A stretch of DNA of 64,000 nucleotides from Ruminococcus flavefaciens (GTDB taxonomy: Bacteria; Bacillota; Clostridia; Oscillospirales; Ruminococcaceae): NCBI GenBank assembly GCA_023662725.1, contig JAMPIL010000001.1, forward strand, positions 1,320,449 through 1,384,448, written 5' to 3'. How positions within the stretch are numbered: the first letter of the stretch is position 1; the number at the start of each line of letters is the position of its first letter. Under the pieces are notes generated by a model that saw only the letters and a list, made by a program, of their open reading frames with translations, was not told the DNA's origin and did no database searches. This document shows positions 61,826-64,000 of the stretch, one piece after another. The position numbers and the translations under genes were made by a program.

Positions 61826-62668
61826 ATGTTTGAAATAATTGAGAAAAAAAGTCTTAACCCTACTGTTACTTTAATGAAGATAAACGCTCCCAAAGTTGCC
61901 GCAAAGGCAGAACCGGGACAGTTTATTATCCTCAGAACTGACGGCGAGGGTGAGCGTATTCCGCTTACTATCGCTGATTTCGACCGCAGTGAGGGTTCTG
62001 TTACCATTATTTTCCAAATAGTCGGCGCTACAACAGAAAAACTTAATCATCTTAACGAGGGCGAATGCCTCCACGATTTTGTAGGACCTCTCGGTAAAGC
62101 TACCGAAACAGAAGGTCTTTCAAAGGTTGCAGTAGTCGGCGGAGGCGTCGGCTGCGCTATCGCTTACCCCGTTGCAAAGAAGCTTCATTCGCTCGGAATA
62201 GAGGTTCATTCTATCGTTGGATTCAGAAATAAGGATCTCGTAATTCTTGAGGACGAATTCAAGGCTGCTTCATCCAAATTCGTACTTATGTCTGACGATG
62301 GCTCCGCCGGAGAAAAGGGACTTGTTACCGACGCTCTTAAAAAGCTTATCGAAAGCGGTGAAAAATACGACCGTGTTATCACTATCGGTCCGCTTATCAT
62401 GATGAAATTCGTATGCGGACTTACAAAACAGTACGATATCCCGACAGTTGCTTCTATGAATCCGATCATGATCGACGGAACAGGTATGTGCGGCGGATGC
62501 CGTTTAACAGTCGGCGGACAAACCAAGTTTGCCTGCGTTGACGGCCCTGAATTTGACGGTCACCTTATTGATTTCGACGAGGCTATGGCAAGAGGCGCTA
62601 TGTATAAGGATTTTGAGCGCAGGGAACACGAAGAAACCTGCAATCTTTTCAAACAGGAGGTAAAGTGA
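61826..62668 (+). CDS. nfnA: Ferredoxin-NADP+ reductase subunit alpha, NfnA/SudB type
   Basis: Small subunit of the NAD-dependent ferredoxin:NADP+ oxidoreductase that bifurcates electrons in clostridia, or of the related sulfide dehydrogenase. The 280 residues start at 61826 with AGAAGG nine bases upstream. FAD-binding FIILRTDGEGERIPLTIAD and NAD-binding VAVVGGGVGCAIAYPVAK are followed by the [2Fe-2S] ligands in DGTGMCGGCRLTV and FACVDGPEFDG. The gene is immediately upstream of the large subunit. Pyrimidine PyrK is a relative but has no such partner. Confidence 0.92.
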   Translation: MFEIIEKKSLNPTVTLMKINAPKVAAKAEPGQFIILRTDGEGERIPLTIADFDRSEGSVTIIFQIVGATTEKLNHLNEGECLHDFVGPLGKATETEGLSKVAVVGGGVGCAIAYPVAKKLHSLGIEVHSIVGFRNKDLVILEDEFKAASSKFVLMSDDGSAGEKGLVTDALKKLIESGEKYDRVITIGPLIMMKFVCGLTKQYDIPTVASMNPIMIDGTGMCGGCRLTVGGQTKFACVDGPEFDGHLIDFDEAMARGAMYKDFERREHEETCNLFKQEVK

Positions 62669-62669
62669 A

Positions 62670-64000
62670 ATGCCTAATATGTCGCTTGTAAAAAATGAAA
62701 TGCCGGTTCAGGAACCGGACGTAAGAAATAAAAACTTCAAGGAAGTTGCTCTTGGCTACACCGAGGAACAGGCTATCGACGAAGCCAAGCGCTGTCTTAA
62801 CTGCAAAAACAAGCCATGTTCAAACGGATGTCCTGTACAGATAGATATTCCCGAATTTATTTCCAAGGTCGCAGAGGGAAATTTTGAAGAGGCTTACAAG
62901 GTCATCACAAGAGCAAGTTCGCTTCCTGCTGTCTGTGGAAGAGTATGTCCTCAGGAAACTCAGTGTGAAAGCAAGTGCGTAAGAGGAATCAAGGGCGAAC
63001 CTGTTGCAATCGGCAGACTTGAAAGATTCGTTGCCGACTGGCATAATGCCCAGCCTGAAATCAAGATTGAAAAACCGGCTTCAAACGGTCATAAAGCAGC
63101 TGTTATCGGCTCAGGACCTTCTGGTCTTGCCTGTGCGGGCGATCTTGCAAAAAAAGGCTACGACGTTACCGTTTTCGAGGCTCTTCACGTTGCCGGCGGC
63201 GTTCTCTCATACGGAATCCCTGAATTCAGACTGCCCAAAACTATCGTTCAGAAAGAAATTGAAGGACTCAAAGCTCTCGGTGTAAAGATTGAAACGAATA
63301 CAGTTGTCGGCAAAACTGTTTCTGTAGACGAACTTATGAAGCAGGAAGGATTTGAATCGGTATTTATCGGCTCTGGCGCAGGACTTCCGAGATTTATGAA
63401 CATTCCCGGAGAGAACCTTAACGGAGTTTATTCCGCAAACGAATTCCTTACAAGAATCAATCTTATGAAAGCGTACAAAAACGGCAGTTCCACTCCGATA
63501 AAAGCCGGAACAAAGGCTGTTGTAGTCGGCGGAGGAAACGTTGCTATGGACGCTGCCCGCTGTGCAAAAAGACTCGGTGCAGAGGTTTATATCGTTTACA
63601 GACGTACCGAAAATGAGCTTCCTGCAAGAGCTGAAGAAGTTGAACACGCTAAGGAAGAGGGCATTGTTTTCAAGTTTCTCACTAATCCGACCGAGATCAC
63701 TTCAACTGAAAATGGCTGGGTAAAAAGCGTTGTCTGTCAGCAGATGGAACTCTCCGAACCTGACGCTTCCGGCAGAGCAAAGCCTGTTCCGATTCCGGAC
63801 GCTTTTATCGAAATCGACGCAGACTGCGTTATCATGTCTATCGGAACATCACCGAATCCACTTATCAAATCCACTACAGAAGGGCTTGAAACTCAGAAAT
63901 GGGGCGGAATTATCGCCGATGACAATGGTCTTACATCTAAAGAGGGCGTTTATGCGGGCGGCGATGCTGTAACAGGCGCTGCTACTGTAATTCTCGCTAT
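62670..64000 (+). CDS. nfnB: NfnB/SudA-type large subunit, glutamate synthase small-chain family (3' end missing)
   Basis: Flavoprotein partner of NfnA. The frame starts at 62670, where GGAGGT lies eight bases upstream, and remains open at the right edge after 443 codons; the family has about 465, so little is missing. N-terminal [4Fe-4S] ligands are in CLNCKNKPCSNGCPV and in CGRVCPQETQCESKC, then FAD-binding AAVIGSGPSGLACAGDLA, and NADP-binding AVVVGGGNVAMDAARCAKRLG with YRRTENELPAR. GltD is the alternative, but the tandem with NfnA favours NfnB. Confidence 0.93.
   Translation, partial: MPNMSLVKNEMPVQEPDVRNKNFKEVALGYTEEQAIDEAKRCLNCKNKPCSNGCPVQIDIPEFISKVAEGNFEEAYKVITRASSLPAVCGRVCPQETQCESKCVRGIKGEPVAIGRLERFVADWHNAQPEIKIEKPASNGHKAAVIGSGPSGLACAGDLAKKGYDVTVFEALHVAGGVLSYGIPEFRLPKTIVQKEIEGLKALGVKIETNTVVGKTVSVDELMKQEGFESVFIGSGAGLPRFMNIPGENLNGVYSANEFLTRINLMKAYKNGSSTPIKAGTKAVVVGGGNVAMDAARCAKRLGAEVYIVYRRTENELPARAEEVEHAKEEGIVFKFLTNPTEITSTENGWVKSVVCQQMELSEPDASGRAKPVPIPDAFIEIDADCVIMSIGTSPNPLIKSTTEGLETQKWGGIIADDNGLTSKEGVYAGGDAVTGAATVILA

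Overview
The window looks like a chromosomal segment of an anaerobic, spore-forming Bacillota, most likely a Ruminococcus-like member of the Oscillospiraceae. The evidence is moderate G+C, strong AGGAGG-type ribosome binding sites, TTGACA-17-TATAAT promoters, a SpoIVB sporulation protease, an [FeFe]-hydrogenase maturase (HydE), a T-box leader, a B12-dependent MetH without activation domain and a dockerin-like fragment. No transposase, phage module, rRNA operon or CRISPR array was seen.

Layout: 0-9 kb is housekeeping: metH (cut by the left edge), glyS, purB, rimM-trmD, HPr and spoIVB. 9-25.6 kb is a branched-chain amino acid region: leuA behind a T-box, ilvB-ilvN behind an unannotated Ile/Val-rich leader peptide and terminator, then ilvC, ilvD, leuC-leuD, leuB, an AAA ATPase, ilvA and ridA, with five small unrecognised genes interleaved. 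25.7-29.8 kb has nadA, hydE, two tandem paralogues of a cysteine-rich protein loosely like U32/UbiU-UbiV, and a truncated esterase start. 30-35.6 kb has cysE-cysS-walJ-rlmH, birA and deoD. 35.7-41.4 kb is a TetR-controlled export module (880-residue heptad protein, MMPL transporter, TetR regulator) with four operator-like palindromes between the divergent promoters. 41.5-46.2 kb holds decay products and envelope genes: a secreted half-dockerin, a feoB cut off inside its membrane domain, a Wzz-like protein and a GH43 glycosidase. 46.5-52.5 kb (minus strand) is glmM plus a 2-aminoethylphosphonate pathway: PEP mutase with a fused cytidylyltransferase domain, phosphonopyruvate decarboxylase, AEP transaminase and a LicC/PntC-like cytidylyltransferase. 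Then come a YeiH-type transporter, an aldo/keto reductase, tRNA-Leu, a tandem pair of small-toxin/antisense-RNA loci, an alpha/beta hydrolase, a membrane-anchored MurF-like ligase, ddl, an acetyltransferase, a LysR regulator and nfnA-nfnB (cut by the right edge).

Two signals stand out as not covered by ordinary gene annotation. First, at 55.45-56.1 kb two adjacent 351-bp units each have a forward promoter, a 25-26 residue hydrophobic peptide whose ribosome site can be folded away, complementary mRNA ends, and a convergent promoter for an antisense RNA: a tandem type I toxin-antitoxin candidate. Second, eleven intergenic copies of a roughly 110-180 bp element occur about every 6 kb; each full copy is a string of four short hairpins whose stem sequences differ between copies yet stay complementary, pointing to a conserved folded structure.
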